DNA of 64,000 nt, from contig NZ_JAPDPD010000014.1 in assembly GCF_026283965.1 (NCBI RefSeq), positions 91,438-155,437 of the forward strand. Direction: 5' to 3'. Under the pieces are notes generated by a model. It was given only the letters and a program-made list of their open reading frames with translations. It was not told the origin of the DNA and ran no database searches. Numbering within the stretch: the first letter of the stretch is position 1; each line of letters starts with the position of its first letter. The DNA comes from Dyella subtropica. Its GTDB lineage: Bacteria > Pseudomonadota > Gammaproteobacteria > Xanthomonadales > Rhodanobacteraceae. Positions 13,154 through 22,582 of this stretch are shown here, one piece after another. The position numbers and the translations under genes were made by a program.

Positions 13154-15370
13154 ATGACCTACCTAATCAAACCTGTTCGGGGCCGTGTCATGCGCCAAGC
13201 GAGTCGTCGCCTGATCACTGGATTGCTGATCGTCAGTGCTGCGTGGTCAAGCATCGCGGCGGCGGCCACCAACACCTTGAAGGAGATCAGCTACGACACG
13301 CTGCCTGGCGGCCGTATCGAGCTGCATTTGAACTTCACGGGGCCGGCGCCGGAGCCGAAGATTTTCACCACCGGCAACCCGCCGCGTATTGCGATCGACT
13401 TCAGTGATACCGACAACGCGGCGGCGCGCCACCTCGATATCGGCAAGGGCTCGACTTCGGGCGTGTCCGCGGTAGCCGCCGGCGGCCGTACCCGCGTCAT
13501 CGTCGAACTGATGCGCGATTCGTCATATCGCACGCGTGTCGACGGCAACAGCCTCGTGTTCACGGTCAACAATGGTACCGACGCGCAGACCACGACCACC
13601 GCCTCCACCATCGATCCATCCAAGGCGTTGCCTTCCTCGGCGAGCGGTCCGGCGGTGTCGAATATCGACTTCCGCCGCGGGCCGAATGGCGAAGGTCGGG
13701 TGCTGATCAATTTCAGTGGCGCTGGCGCCAGCGCCGACATGAAGCGTGAGAACGACAAGGTGGTGGTCAATCTCGACCACGTGAATCTGCCGCAGAACCT
13801 GGCTCAACGCCTCGATGTGCTCGACTTCGCCACGCCGGTGCAGTCGATCGTCACTAAGGGCGGTGCCCGCGGTGGCGCACACATGGAAATCGCAACCAAG
13901 GGCAGCGTCGAAACCTCGGCCTACCAGACGGCCGACCAGTATGTGGTCGAAGTCGCGCCCAAGAAAAAGGATCCCAAGGCCGGTCCTGATGGCAAGTCTC
14001 TACGCGGCCAGGATCCGGTTTACAACGGTAACCGCGTCACCTTCAATTTCCAGGACATCCCGGTCCGCTCGGTGCTGCAGCTGATCGCCGACATGTCGGG
14101 CCAGAATCTGGTGGCCTCCGACACGGTGGGTGGTGCCATCACCCTGCGCCTTGTCAACGTGCCGTGGGATCAAGCGCTGGACGTGGTGCTGCGTGCCAAG
14201 GGCCTGGACAAGCGCCGCAACGGCAACGTGATCTGGATCGCGCCGCAGGATGAGTTGGCGAAGTACGAGCAGAGTGTGGCCGATGCCCGCATCAAGGCGG
14301 AGGACAATGCCGAGCTGGTCACCGACTACGTGCCGATCAGCTACGGCAAAGCGCAGGACATCGCGAAGCTGTTGACCCAGGGCCCGGCAGGTGGCGGTGG
14401 CGGAGGTGGTGCTGGCGGCAGCTCGCACGGGTTCCTTTCCGCACGCGGCAGCGTCTCGTTCGATGAGCGCACCAACACTCTGCTGCTCAACGACAGTGCA
14501 CAGAAGATCCGCGAACTGCGCGAGTTGATAGCGGTACTCGACAAACCGGTGCAGCAGGTGCTGATCGAGTCGCGCATCGTGGTGGCCAGCGACACCTTCA
14601 CCCGCGAGCTGGGTGCCAAGTTCGGTGTACAGGGGAAAGTCAACAACACGCAGTTCCAGAACGCGGCTACTGCGATCCCCAATCTGCAAGCAGGTCTGGG
14701 CGGTGGCAATGTGACCTCGTTTGGGGGAACGGACAACGGCAACGGCTCGGCTGGTGGCAAAGGCTTGAACGTGAACCTTCCCACTACCCTGCAGGGAGGT
14801 AGCTTCGGCCTGGCGATTCTCGGTGCGAACTATGCGATCGACCTTGAGCTGTCGGCCGCCCAGACCGAAGGCCGTGGCGAAGTGGTCTCCAGTCCGCGCG
14901 TGATTACGGCGAACCAGCAGGAAGCCATTATTCGCCAGGGTCAGCAGATCGGCTATGTCACCTTCCAGAACGGCGGCGCCGCTGGTGGCGGCCAACCGAC
15001 CGCTTCTGTGCAGTTCAAAGACGCGGTGCTGGAGCTGAAGGTGACGCCGACGATCACGGCCGATAACCGTGTCTATCTCGCCATCAATGTGAAGAAGGAT
15101 GCGCTGGCCCAGTTCGTCGATACGCCGAATGGCAAGGTGCCGCAGATCGATACGCGTGAGATCAACACCTCAGTGCTGGTGGACAACGGCCAGACCGTGG
15201 TGCTCGGCGGCATCTACGAGATCACCAAGGCGAATGCCACCACCAAGGTGCCGGGTTTGGGCGATATCCCGGGCGTGGGCATTCTGTTCCGCAAGACTTC
15301 GCGCCAGAGCGACAAGGCGGAGCTACTGATCTTCGTGACGCCGCGCATTTTGAGCGAAAGCCTGCGCTGA
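13154..15370 (+). CDS. pilQ: Type IV pilus secretin PilQ
   Basis: PilQ forms the outer-membrane channel through which the pilus passes. After a signal peptide come two AMIN peptidoglycan-binding regions (about residues 45-130 and 170-270). An STN/N0 domain follows (FNFQDIPVRSVLQLIADMSG), then an N1 domain with a Gly-rich loop and the C-terminal secretin barrel (VVSSPRVITANQQEA, VLVDNGQTVVLGGIYE, TKVPGLGDIPGVGILF). Two starts are possible: ATG 13154 (738 residues) and ATG 13190 (726 residues). The second begins directly at the signal peptide MRQASRRLITGLLIVSAAWS and may be the true one. A terminator follows. Confidence 0.95.
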   Translation: MTYLIKPVRGRVMRQASRRLITGLLIVSAAWSSIAAAATNTLKEISYDTLPGGRIELHLNFTGPAPEPKIFTTGNPPRIAIDFSDTDNAAARHLDIGKGSTSGVSAVAAGGRTRVIVELMRDSSYRTRVDGNSLVFTVNNGTDAQTTTTASTIDPSKALPSSASGPAVSNIDFRRGPNGEGRVLINFSGAGASADMKRENDKVVVNLDHVNLPQNLAQRLDVLDFATPVQSIVTKGGARGGAHMEIATKGSVETSAYQTADQYVVEVAPKKKDPKAGPDGKSLRGQDPVYNGNRVTFNFQDIPVRSVLQLIADMSGQNLVASDTVGGAITLRLVNVPWDQALDVVLRAKGLDKRRNGNVIWIAPQDELAKYEQSVADARIKAEDNAELVTDYVPISYGKAQDIAKLLTQGPAGGGGGGGAGGSSHGFLSARGSVSFDERTNTLLLNDSAQKIRELRELIAVLDKPVQQVLIESRIVVASDTFTRELGAKFGVQGKVNNTQFQNAATAIPNLQAGLGGGNVTSFGGTDNGNGSAGGKGLNVNLPTTLQGGSFGLAILGANYAIDLELSAAQTEGRGEVVSSPRVITANQQEAIIRQGQQIGYVTFQNGGAAGGGQPTASVQFKDAVLELKVTPTITADNRVYLAINVKKDALAQFVDTPNGKVPQIDTREINTSVLVDNGQTVVLGGIYEITKANATTKVPGLGDIPGVGILFRKTSRQSDKAELLIFVTPRILSESLR

Positions 15371-15392
15371 GCACCGCACAAGGCATGATGAA

Positions 15393-15418
15393 AGGGGCGG
15401 CTCAGGCCGCCCTTTTTC
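15393..15418 (+). terminator. Rho-independent terminator after pilQ
   Basis: A GGGCGGC (15395-15401) / GCCGCCC (15406-15412) stem with a 4-base loop is followed by a T-rich run. It separates the pil operon from the moxR operon. Confidence 0.88.
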
Positions 15419-15532
15419 TTTGAGCTGGCGCGGGCCTATGCCATCAGTTGCGGGGGCGGGTGCCGCCTGCGGCGGCTAAACTTCTGTGAATGGCTGCGGT
15501 CTGTAGCCGCACGAAGCACAACGGAATTCTTG

Positions 15533-16528
15533 ATGGACATGCCCCAGGTTCACCCTTCCTCACGCCTGCAACAGGCGTTCACCAAACTGCGTGAGGAACT
15601 GCAGCAAAGCATCATCGGCCAGCCCCACCTGATCGATTGCCTGCTGGTGGCGCTGCTGGCCGATGGGCATTTGCTGGTCGAAGGCGCACCAGGTCTGGCC
15701 AAGACAACCGCGGTGAAGGCGCTAGCGGCTTGTATCGAGGCGGACTTCCATCGCGTGCAGTTCACTCCCGACTTGCTGCCCGCCGATCTCACCGGCACGG
15801 ATATCTTCCGAACCCAGTCCGGCAGCTTCGAATTCGAGCGCGGACCGTTGTTTCACAACATCGTGCTGGCCGATGAGATCAACCGCGCGCCGGCCAAGGT
15901 GCAATCGGCGCTGCTTGAAGCGATGGCGGAGCGGCAGATCACTATAGGCCGCAGCACCTGGCGTCTGCCGGAGCTGTTCATGGTGATGGCGACGCAGAAC
16001 CCGATCGAACAGGAAGGCACTTTCGCCTTGCCCGAAGCGCAGCTGGACCGCTTCGTCATGCACGTCACCATCGGCTATCCGGATGCACCGTCGGAATTGG
16101 CCATTCTGCGTCTGGCGCGGGAGCAGGCGCGCCGCAGCCTGCATCCGCAGCCACCGGCACGTGCCACGCTCAGCCAGTCCGACGTATTTGCCGCGCGCGA
16201 GGCCGTGCTGTCGGTGCACATGGCTCCTGCGCTTGAGGCCTACCTGACCCAATTGGTGCTGGCCAGTCGCGACGCCGGCGCCTACGGCCCCGAGCTGAAA
16301 CGCTGGATCGCCTGGGGTGCGAGTCCGCGCGCCACCATCGCACTGGATCGTTGCGCACGTGCGCATGCCTGGCTGGCGGGGCGCGACTATGTGCTGCCGG
16401 AAGACATCCATGCCATCGCCCACGACGTGCTGCGTCACCGCGTATTGCTGAGCTATGAAGCCGAGGCAGAGGGCGTGCGCAGCGATCAGGTGGTCTCGCG
16501 TCTCCTGGATCTCGTGCCGCTTCCGTGA
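15533..16528 (+). CDS. MoxR family AAA+ ATPase
   Basis: A 331-residue AAA+ ATPase of the MoxR type, a cytoplasmic chaperone-like ATPase that works with VWA-domain proteins, often in envelope stress or protein maturation. Motifs are Walker A GAPGLAKTT, the block FTPDLLPADLTGTDIF, Walker B NIVLADEINRAP, sensor 1 MVMATQNPIEQEGTF and the LPEAQLDRF block. ATG 15533 was taken; a TTG directly precedes it in frame. It is the first gene of a six-gene operon whose members overlap or nearly abut, ending at 22582. The founding moxR system matures methanol dehydrogenase, but nothing here points to that substrate. Confidence 0.95.
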   Translation: MDMPQVHPSSRLQQAFTKLREELQQSIIGQPHLIDCLLVALLADGHLLVEGAPGLAKTTAVKALAACIEADFHRVQFTPDLLPADLTGTDIFRTQSGSFEFERGPLFHNIVLADEINRAPAKVQSALLEAMAERQITIGRSTWRLPELFMVMATQNPIEQEGTFALPEAQLDRFVMHVTIGYPDAPSELAILRLAREQARRSLHPQPPARATLSQSDVFAAREAVLSVHMAPALEAYLTQLVLASRDAGAYGPELKRWIAWGASPRATIALDRCARAHAWLAGRDYVLPEDIHAIAHDVLRHRVLLSYEAEAEGVRSDQVVSRLLDLVPLP

Positions 16529-17460
16529 GTGCCGTATTGCTACAGCGCGCCGAGGGTGATGGCCGCGCGAGCGTTTCCCTGGCTGAGTTGCTGGCTTTGC
16601 GCGCCAAAGTGGCGCGAGCGGCCCTGCCAAAGCTGAATAGCCGAGTGGCCCCTGCGGGTCAGCAGTCCAGCCGTCTATACGGCCGCGGCATGGACTACGC
16701 GGAGTCCCGCGCCTACCAGCCCGGCGATGACATTCGCCGGCTCGACTGGCGGCTCACGGCGCGCAGCGGCAAGCTGCACACCAAGCTGTTCCAGGAAGAA
16801 CGCGAAGGAAGAGTGCTGATTTTGCTGGACACGCATGCCAGCATGCGCTTCGGTACTCGCGTGCGCTTCAAGTCGGTGCAAGCAGCACGTGCCGCAGCGA
16901 CGGCTGCCTGGCTGGCCGTGCGCGCTGGGGAGCGCGTGGGCGCCATGGCCTTTGGCGAGCGCACGCACATGCTGCGACCGCAGGGAGGTACACGGGGTGC
17001 GCTGGCGCTTTGCGGCGCGCTGGCGGATTGGGATATCGATCCTGCTGCAGGGCGCAACGAGCCCTTGTCAGAGGCCTTGTTGCGGGCAGCACGGTTGATG
17101 CACGGCGCCAGCCGCGTGCTACTGGTGAGCGATGGGCTCAGTTGCGACGAGCCGGCACGGGGGCGCCTGCTCGATCTCTCGCGCCGCGCCGGTGTCAGTG
17201 TGCTGATCGTCGGCGACGCGCTTGAGTTGGCGACAGCGCCGGCCGGCCGCTATCCCTTGGAGCATGCCGGCGTGCGCCGCGAGGTGGTGCTGCAGGCGGA
17301 GCGTCAGCGACGCGAATTCCAACAGACCCTGGGCGCCGGTCAGGTCCGCCTGGCCGCGTTGGCCCAATCACTAGGCTTGCGGCATCGAAGCATCGATACC
17401 GCGGTCGATCCGCTGGAAGCGGTAAGCGGTCTGCTGGGTGGAGCGAGGTCCGCGTCATGA
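16525..17460 (+). CDS. DUF58 domain-containing protein
   Basis: A 311-residue protein with the DUF58 signature RGMDYAESRAYQPGDDIRRL followed by DWRLTARSGKLHTK, ahead of a degenerate von Willebrand A-like fold (VLILLDTHASMRFG and VLLVSDGLSCDEPARG). DUF58 proteins are regular partners of MoxR ATPases. It has no signal peptide or transmembrane helix, so it is probably cytoplasmic. The GTG start overlaps the moxR stop by four bases, and the stop overlaps the next gene by four bases, which implies coupled translation. Confidence 0.92.
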   Translation: MSAVLLQRAEGDGRASVSLAELLALRAKVARAALPKLNSRVAPAGQQSSRLYGRGMDYAESRAYQPGDDIRRLDWRLTARSGKLHTKLFQEEREGRVLILLDTHASMRFGTRVRFKSVQAARAAATAAWLAVRAGERVGAMAFGERTHMLRPQGGTRGALALCGALADWDIDPAAGRNEPLSEALLRAARLMHGASRVLLVSDGLSCDEPARGRLLDLSRRAGVSVLIVGDALELATAPAGRYPLEHAGVRREVVLQAERQRREFQQTLGAGQVRLAALAQSLGLRHRSIDTAVDPLEAVSGLLGGARSAS

Positions 17461-18008
17461 TGCTGCCTGTCGCCACACCATCCCCGCCGCAACCTACCGG
17501 TCCGGTTTTGCGTGACATCCACCTGCCGCCCGATCCCTCCTGGTGGCCGCCGGCACCGGGCTGGTGGGTGCTCGCTGCACTGACGTTGTTGCTGGCGTGT
17601 CTCGGGTGGTGGATGGCCTGGCGGCATCGGTGTTGGCGGCGTCGCGTCGAGGCGGTTCTATCGGAGATCGACGCGATCGAGCAACGCCATGCGCAGCGGC
17701 CCGATGCGTTGGCCGCCGGCTTGCATCAGTGGCTGCGGCGCGGAGCGCGCATATACGACCCCATGGCGACGCATCATCGTGGCGATGCTTGGCGTCGCTG
17801 TCTGGCCGTAGTGCCTGTCGACGCGGCCACACTGGACAGCTTGATGACGTTGGAGTCGGTGATGTACCGACCCACCACCACAGTAGATGTGCACGACCTC
17901 GCCGGGGCCACGCGCCGATGGCTGGCGCTTGCTTTGAAGCAACGAGCCATGCGCAAAAAACTCAAGTCTCCTGTATTGCGTGCCTCCTTAGAGCGCGGAC
18001 ATGTCTGA
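17457..18008 (+). CDS. DUF4381 domain-containing membrane protein
   Basis: A 183-residue protein matching the small DUF4381 family found between DUF58 and BatA genes. The N-terminal stretch LRDIHLPPDPSWWPPAPGWW leads into one transmembrane helix (VLAALTLLLACLGWWMAW, about residues 38-56). A basic cytoplasmic helical domain follows. Function is unknown beyond its consistent location in MoxR/Bat operons. The start overlaps the DUF58 stop and the 3' end overlaps batA by eight bases. Confidence 0.88.
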   Translation: MMLPVATPSPPQPTGPVLRDIHLPPDPSWWPPAPGWWVLAALTLLLACLGWWMAWRHRCWRRRVEAVLSEIDAIEQRHAQRPDALAAGLHQWLRRGARIYDPMATHHRGDAWRRCLAVVPVDAATLDSLMTLESVMYRPTTTVDVHDLAGATRRWLALALKQRAMRKKLKSPVLRASLERGHV

Positions 18009-18987
18009 ATTCGCCTGGCCCTGGATCGTCCTGGTGCTGCCGTTGCCCTGGTTGCTACGGCGCTGGCTGCGTCCGGCGGCACCGGATCAGGCATTGCATC
18101 TGCCGCATCCGGGCCTTCATCTGGCGAGTGTGGTGGAGCAAGCGCCAACGGGCGCTCGCACTTGGCTATTGGTGCTCGCGTGGCTATGCATGGTCGGCGC
18201 GGCGGCGCGGCCTCAATGGGTGGGGCCGCCGCAAGCGCAGCAGCGCAGCGGTCGCGCCTTGATGCTCGCGGTCGACCTCTCCGGCAGTATGCGCACCGAA
18301 GACATGGAGCTGGCCGGTCAGGTGGTCAGCCGTTTCGGTGCCGTCGAAGCGATTGCCGGTGATTTCATTTCGCGCCGGAGCGGCGACGAACTCGGGCTGA
18401 TCCTGTTCGGCACCCGCGCATTCTTAGTGACGCCTCTCACCTACGATCTCTCCGCCGTGAGTGCTCAATTGCAGAGCTCCACCGTTGGCCTGGCCGGTAC
18501 CGAGACCGCCATCGGCGATGCGATCGCCGTGGCCGCGAAGCGCCTGTCCTCCCTGCCGGAGCCCGCACGTGTGCTGGTGCTGCTCACGGACGGCGTGAAC
18601 AACGCTGGCAACATCACGCCGTTGGACGCGGCGCGCGCCGCGAAGGCGGCCGGCATACGCGTATACACCATTGGCATCGGTGCGACCGAAATGCGCGTGC
18701 CGGATTTCTTCGGCACGCGCGTGGTCAATCCTTCGGCCGATCTGGACGAAGGCATGTTGCGCTCGCTCGCCACACAGACCGGTGGCCGTTACTTCCGCGC
18801 GACCGACACCAACGAGTTGGCTGCAGCGTACCGAGCCATCGATGCGCTGGAGCCGATGCCGCAGCAAGGTCCGGAGCTGCGTCCGCGCCACGAATTGTTT
18901 CGCTGGCCGCTGCTGGCCGGCATGTTGTGTCTGTTGTTCGCCCTGGCACCCAGCGCACGCCGCCCCGTACCGGCGGTGAACGCATGA
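18001..18987 (+). CDS. batA: BatA-like VWA domain protein
   Basis: A 328-residue membrane-anchored von Willebrand A protein of the Bat (Bacteroides aerotolerance) type. It has an N-terminal hydrophobic helix pair, then a VWA domain with an intact MIDAS: DLSGS (LMLAVDLSGSMRTEDM), the downstream Thr/Asp positions and LLTDGVNNAGNITP. A C-terminal transmembrane helix ends the protein (WPLLAGMLCLLFALAPS). The VWA domain is expected to face the periplasm and bind a partner through a metal ion. The stop overlaps the next gene by the ATGA arrangement. Confidence 0.93.
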   Translation: MSEFAWPWIVLVLPLPWLLRRWLRPAAPDQALHLPHPGLHLASVVEQAPTGARTWLLVLAWLCMVGAAARPQWVGPPQAQQRSGRALMLAVDLSGSMRTEDMELAGQVVSRFGAVEAIAGDFISRRSGDELGLILFGTRAFLVTPLTYDLSAVSAQLQSSTVGLAGTETAIGDAIAVAAKRLSSLPEPARVLVLLTDGVNNAGNITPLDAARAAKAAGIRVYTIGIGATEMRVPDFFGTRVVNPSADLDEGMLRSLATQTGGRYFRATDTNELAAAYRAIDALEPMPQQGPELRPRHELFRWPLLAGMLCLLFALAPSARRPVPAVNA

Positions 18988-20894
18988 GCGCGATGTGGCA
19001 GCAGTTTCATTTTCTGCGGCCGTGGTGGCTGCTTGGCTTGCTGGCTTTGCCGCTGCTATGGGCGATGGCCTCACGCGGCAGCCACGCGCAGCGTGAGCTG
19101 TCGAAGCTGGTCGATCCCGAATTGCTGCCGCATCTGCTGCAGGGGCGTGCCGGTTACCGGCACTTGCCGCCGATGTTGATCGCTTTGGGCTGGACACTGT
19201 GCACGCTCGCGCTGGCCGGCCCCGCCTGGAGTCGAATCGCTACGCCGCTGTATGCGAATCGGACGGCGCAGGTGATTGCCGTGTCGTTGTCGCAACACAT
19301 GTTGTCGCGGGATGTCGCCCCCAGTCGTATCGACCGTGCACGGTACAAAGTGCGCGATCTGCTGGCAGCGAACCGGGACGGCCTCAATGGCCTGGTCGCC
19401 TACGCGGGCGAAGCTTTCGTGGTGGCGCCGCTGACTTCAGACGTCGGCAGTCTCAACGATCTGCTCGACGCACTCGCGCCAGACACGATGCCTGCCGATG
19501 GCAATAACGCGGCGCAGGCGATCGAACGAAGCGCAGGCTTGATCCGCGACGCCAAGGTCGGTGGTGGATCGATGATTCTGGTCACGGATAGCACTGATGC
19601 CGCCGCAGTGGCGGCTGCGCGCAAAGCCCGCAATGAGGGCATCAGCGTATCGGTGCTTGCCGTGGGCACGCCGCAGGGCGGTCCTGTTCCATCGGGCGAT
19701 GGCGGTCTCCTGCGCGGCGAGCGTGGCGATGTGGTTCTCGCGCAGCGGGATGACGCGTCATTGCGGGCGTTGACCGAGGCGGGTGGGGGTCGCTTCGTGC
19801 CGATGAGCGATGACCATCAGGATATCGATGCACTCCACCTCTCCAGCCCCACCGCAGGCGAGGCGGCGACGGCGAGTGGTTTGGTGAGCGAAGAATGGCA
19901 GGATCGTGGCCCCTGGTTGTTGCTGCCGCTGCTGCCCATCGTCGCGCTGGCGTTTCGCCGTGGCTGGTTGCTGATGTTGCCGTTGTTGCTGCTGCCGCTT
20001 ATGCCAGGTAACGCCCAGGCTGGCAGTTGGAGCGATCTGTGGCGACGGCCGGACCAACAGGCGGCACAAGCGCTGCGGCAAGGGCAAGCGAAACAGGCAC
20101 AACAACTGGCCCGCGACCCGGCCTTGCGCGGCGCGGCCGCCTATCGTGCTGGCGATTACGCAGCTGCATCCCAGGCCTTGCAAGACGTGCCTGGCGCCGA
20201 TGCGGCTTACAACCTCGGCAATGCTCTCGCCATGCAGGGCCGCTATCAGGAAGCATTGGCTGCGTACGATCGTGCGCTGAAGCAGAACCCAGCGAGCGAG
20301 GACACCAAAGCCAACCGCAAGGCCGTCGAGGATTGGCTGCGCAAGCAGCCACCGCCGCCGCAGCAGAACAAGAACACTCAAGACAAGAGCGGGCAGGACA
20401 AGGGCGACGATCACTCTTCCTCCGAGCCCAAGAGCGGCGAAAGCAAGCAAGGCGAGAACGGTCAGCCCTCATCGTCAGGGAAACAGGGCCAGGATCAGGC
20501 CGGCGCTCAGGGGCAACCCTCCGATCAGGCACACGATCCCTCGGGCTCCGGCAAAGACAGCGAACAGACAAAGAACGCATCTTCATCCGCCGCTGCGAAG
20601 CCGCTCACGGCACAGGAACAGGCCGAGCAAAAAGCGCGCGCAGAACAAGCGCAGCAGGCGTTGCAGCAGCAAATGAACCGCGCGCTGGAGGCGCAGGGCA
20701 AGCCGGCTTCCGATAAAAAGGACGCTGGTCATGAACTGGGTGCCGTAGCCGCGGATGACCCGCAATCCAAATTGCCTGCCGACGTCCGCCGCTCGCTGCA
20801 ACGCGTGCCGGACGATCCGGGCGCGCTGTTGCGGCGCAAGTTCGAACTGGAATATCGGCAGCGCCACGGCGCGAATGCCGGGGAGGGTGACTGA
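18984..20894 (+). CDS. batB: BatB/BatC-type fusion: VWA domain plus TPR protein
   Basis: A 636-residue protein that joins a BatB-like VWA domain (about residues 70-290) to a BatC-like TPR segment (AAYNLGNALAMQGRYQEALAAYDRALKQNP). A long low-complexity Gln/Ser/Lys-rich tail follows, with Glu/Ala/Gln helices. Hydrophobic helices flank the VWA part. The MIDAS looks degenerate: the DxSxS position reads SLSQH in VIAVSLSQHMLSRDVAPSRI, so the first Asp and the last Ser are lost, although the family's RDVAPSRID sequence is kept. ATG 18984 overlaps the batA stop and gives the usual start before the first helix. Confidence 0.9.
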   Translation: MSAMWQQFHFLRPWWLLGLLALPLLWAMASRGSHAQRELSKLVDPELLPHLLQGRAGYRHLPPMLIALGWTLCTLALAGPAWSRIATPLYANRTAQVIAVSLSQHMLSRDVAPSRIDRARYKVRDLLAANRDGLNGLVAYAGEAFVVAPLTSDVGSLNDLLDALAPDTMPADGNNAAQAIERSAGLIRDAKVGGGSMILVTDSTDAAAVAAARKARNEGISVSVLAVGTPQGGPVPSGDGGLLRGERGDVVLAQRDDASLRALTEAGGGRFVPMSDDHQDIDALHLSSPTAGEAATASGLVSEEWQDRGPWLLLPLLPIVALAFRRGWLLMLPLLLLPLMPGNAQAGSWSDLWRRPDQQAAQALRQGQAKQAQQLARDPALRGAAAYRAGDYAAASQALQDVPGADAAYNLGNALAMQGRYQEALAAYDRALKQNPASEDTKANRKAVEDWLRKQPPPPQQNKNTQDKSGQDKGDDHSSSEPKSGESKQGENGQPSSSGKQGQDQAGAQGQPSDQAHDPSGSGKDSEQTKNASSSAAAKPLTAQEQAEQKARAEQAQQALQQQMNRALEAQGKPASDKKDAGHELGAVAADDPQSKLPADVRRSLQRVPDDPGALLRRKFELEYRQRHGANAGEGD

Positions 20895-20896
20895 TC

Positions 20897-22582
20897 GTGC
20901 TGGCCCGTCGCATGTCCTGGTGTTTGTGCTTGCTGCTGTGGTGCTTGCCTTGGCTGGCCTCGGCCGCCGACGTGCAGGCCACGCTCGATCGCAACAAGGT
21001 GCAGCTCGGCGAAGCGGTGACGCTGAATCTGCGTGTGGCAGGCGGCGGTGCTTTCAGCGCGCCGGACCTGAGTGCACTGTCCGGCGATTTCACCGTGCTT
21101 GGCACGTCCAGCAACACCAGCCTCAGCATCGTCAATGGCCAGCGCAGCGCGGAACTCGTCTACGGCGTGGCGCTGCGGCCCAAGCGTATCGGCAGCCTGT
21201 CGATTCCCGCGCTGAACTTTGCCGGCGGCGCCACCGTGCCGTTACAGCTGGAGGTGGTGCCGCCGGATAGCCAGGCCGTGGTGGAGGGGCGCAAGGATCT
21301 GTTCGTCGAAGCTACGGCGGAGCCGCAACGCGCCTACGTTGGCGAGCAAATGACGTATGTAGTGCGTCTGTACTTCGCTGCCAGTCTCAGCAATGGTGCC
21401 ATGGACGAGCCCCAGGCGAACGGTGCGGAGCTGAGCAAACTCGGCGGCGACCTCAATTACCAGGCCGAGCGCGGTAGCCGTCGCTACAACGTGATCGAAC
21501 GGCGTTACGCGCTGATACCGCAGCATGCGGGGCGGATCGAGATACCACCGGTGTCGTTCCAGGGCGAGCTGATCGACATGGCTGACCCGAACAGCTTTTT
21601 CGGCAGCACGCGGCCGGTATCCGCCGCTTCGCCGGCCGTGTCGATCGATGTGCGCCCCGTGCCGGACAGCGCGGGTAAGACCGCGTGGCTACCGGCGCGC
21701 GAACTCTCGCTCACCCTCGAAGACAGTCCGACCCAGGGCGAACTGCGTGTGGGGCAGCCGCTCAACCTCAGCATGACCTTGCAGGCCACCGGCCTTCCCT
21801 ATGAAGCCCTGCCGGCGCTCAGCTTGCCCGCGCTCGAAGGCGCCACGGTTTATCCGGACAAGCCGGTCAACGGCACCCATCTCAGTGGTTCTTGGCTGGT
21901 TGGGCGGCGTCAGCAGGCGTTCTCGGTCGTGCCCAGTCGCCCGGGTGAGCTGACCATCCCCGAGACCACGCTGACCTGGTGGAACGTCCAGACAGACAAG
22001 CTGGAAGTCGCCCGCGTTCCGGCACAGCACTACACCGTGCTGCCAGCGGTGGGCGCTGCAGCGACAACCGCGGCTGCTGTGCAGACGACAGCCGCCGCTC
22101 CGGTCGAGCCCAGCGAATCGGCCATGCCGCACCACGCGGTGCCGTGGCGCTGGATCGCTCTGGGCAGCGGCGGTCTGTGGTTGCTCAGCCTGCTCGGTTG
22201 GCTGGCGTGGCGCCGTCATCGGCTCGCGGAACCGAAGCGGGTCGCTGATGCCACGCCAGCGACGCCCCGTCACCTGCAGGCGGCGTTTCTCGCTGCGACG
22301 CGCAGCGAGGACGCCGCGTCGCAGGCCCATGCCCTGCTGGCCTGGGCACGCGCGGAGCGCCCGGGATGGTCGAATCTGGGTGCGCTGGCATCCGCGTTGT
22401 CGTCGGAGCCACAACGCGAGGCGATCCACGCTCTGCAGCGCAAGCTCTACGCAGGTGCCGGCGAGGCGGGATGGGGTGAACGCCTGGCGGCGGCATTCCG
22501 CGACGGCTTCCATTGGCGCGCATCCGGCGACACGTCGACCTCATCGGCGCTGCCGCCGCTGTATCCGTTCAAGCTGGATTGA
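20897..22582 (+). CDS. batD: BatD family protein
   Basis: A 561-residue BatD protein with a signal peptide (about residues 1-24, ending LASAA), a large periplasmic part built of beta-sandwich repeats (DVQATLDRNKVQLGEAVTLN; VEATAEPQRAYVGEQMTYVV) and one transmembrane helix near residue 425 (WIALGSGGLWLLSLLGWLAW). A cytoplasmic helical tail ends it. It is expected to act in the periplasm with the BatA and BatB VWA proteins. The GTG start lies two bases after the batB stop. Its 3' end overlaps the convergent macrodomain gene by 14 bases. Confidence 0.92.
   Translation: MLARRMSWCLCLLLWCLPWLASAADVQATLDRNKVQLGEAVTLNLRVAGGGAFSAPDLSALSGDFTVLGTSSNTSLSIVNGQRSAELVYGVALRPKRIGSLSIPALNFAGGATVPLQLEVVPPDSQAVVEGRKDLFVEATAEPQRAYVGEQMTYVVRLYFAASLSNGAMDEPQANGAELSKLGGDLNYQAERGSRRYNVIERRYALIPQHAGRIEIPPVSFQGELIDMADPNSFFGSTRPVSAASPAVSIDVRPVPDSAGKTAWLPARELSLTLEDSPTQGELRVGQPLNLSMTLQATGLPYEALPALSLPALEGATVYPDKPVNGTHLSGSWLVGRRQQAFSVVPSRPGELTIPETTLTWWNVQTDKLEVARVPAQHYTVLPAVGAAATTAAAVQTTAAAPVEPSESAMPHHAVPWRWIALGSGGLWLLSLLGWLAWRRHRLAEPKRVADATPATPRHLQAAFLAATRSEDAASQAHALLAWARAERPGWSNLGALASALSSEPQREAIHALQRKLYAGAGEAGWGERLAAAFRDGFHWRASGDTSTSSALPPLYPFKLD

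Noticed and set aside
15533..22582. Methanol dehydrogenase maturation (mox) operon
   Set aside because: The MoxR ATPase is present, but no methanol dehydrogenase or cytochrome genes are. The accompanying genes are the Bat type found widely in non-methylotrophs.
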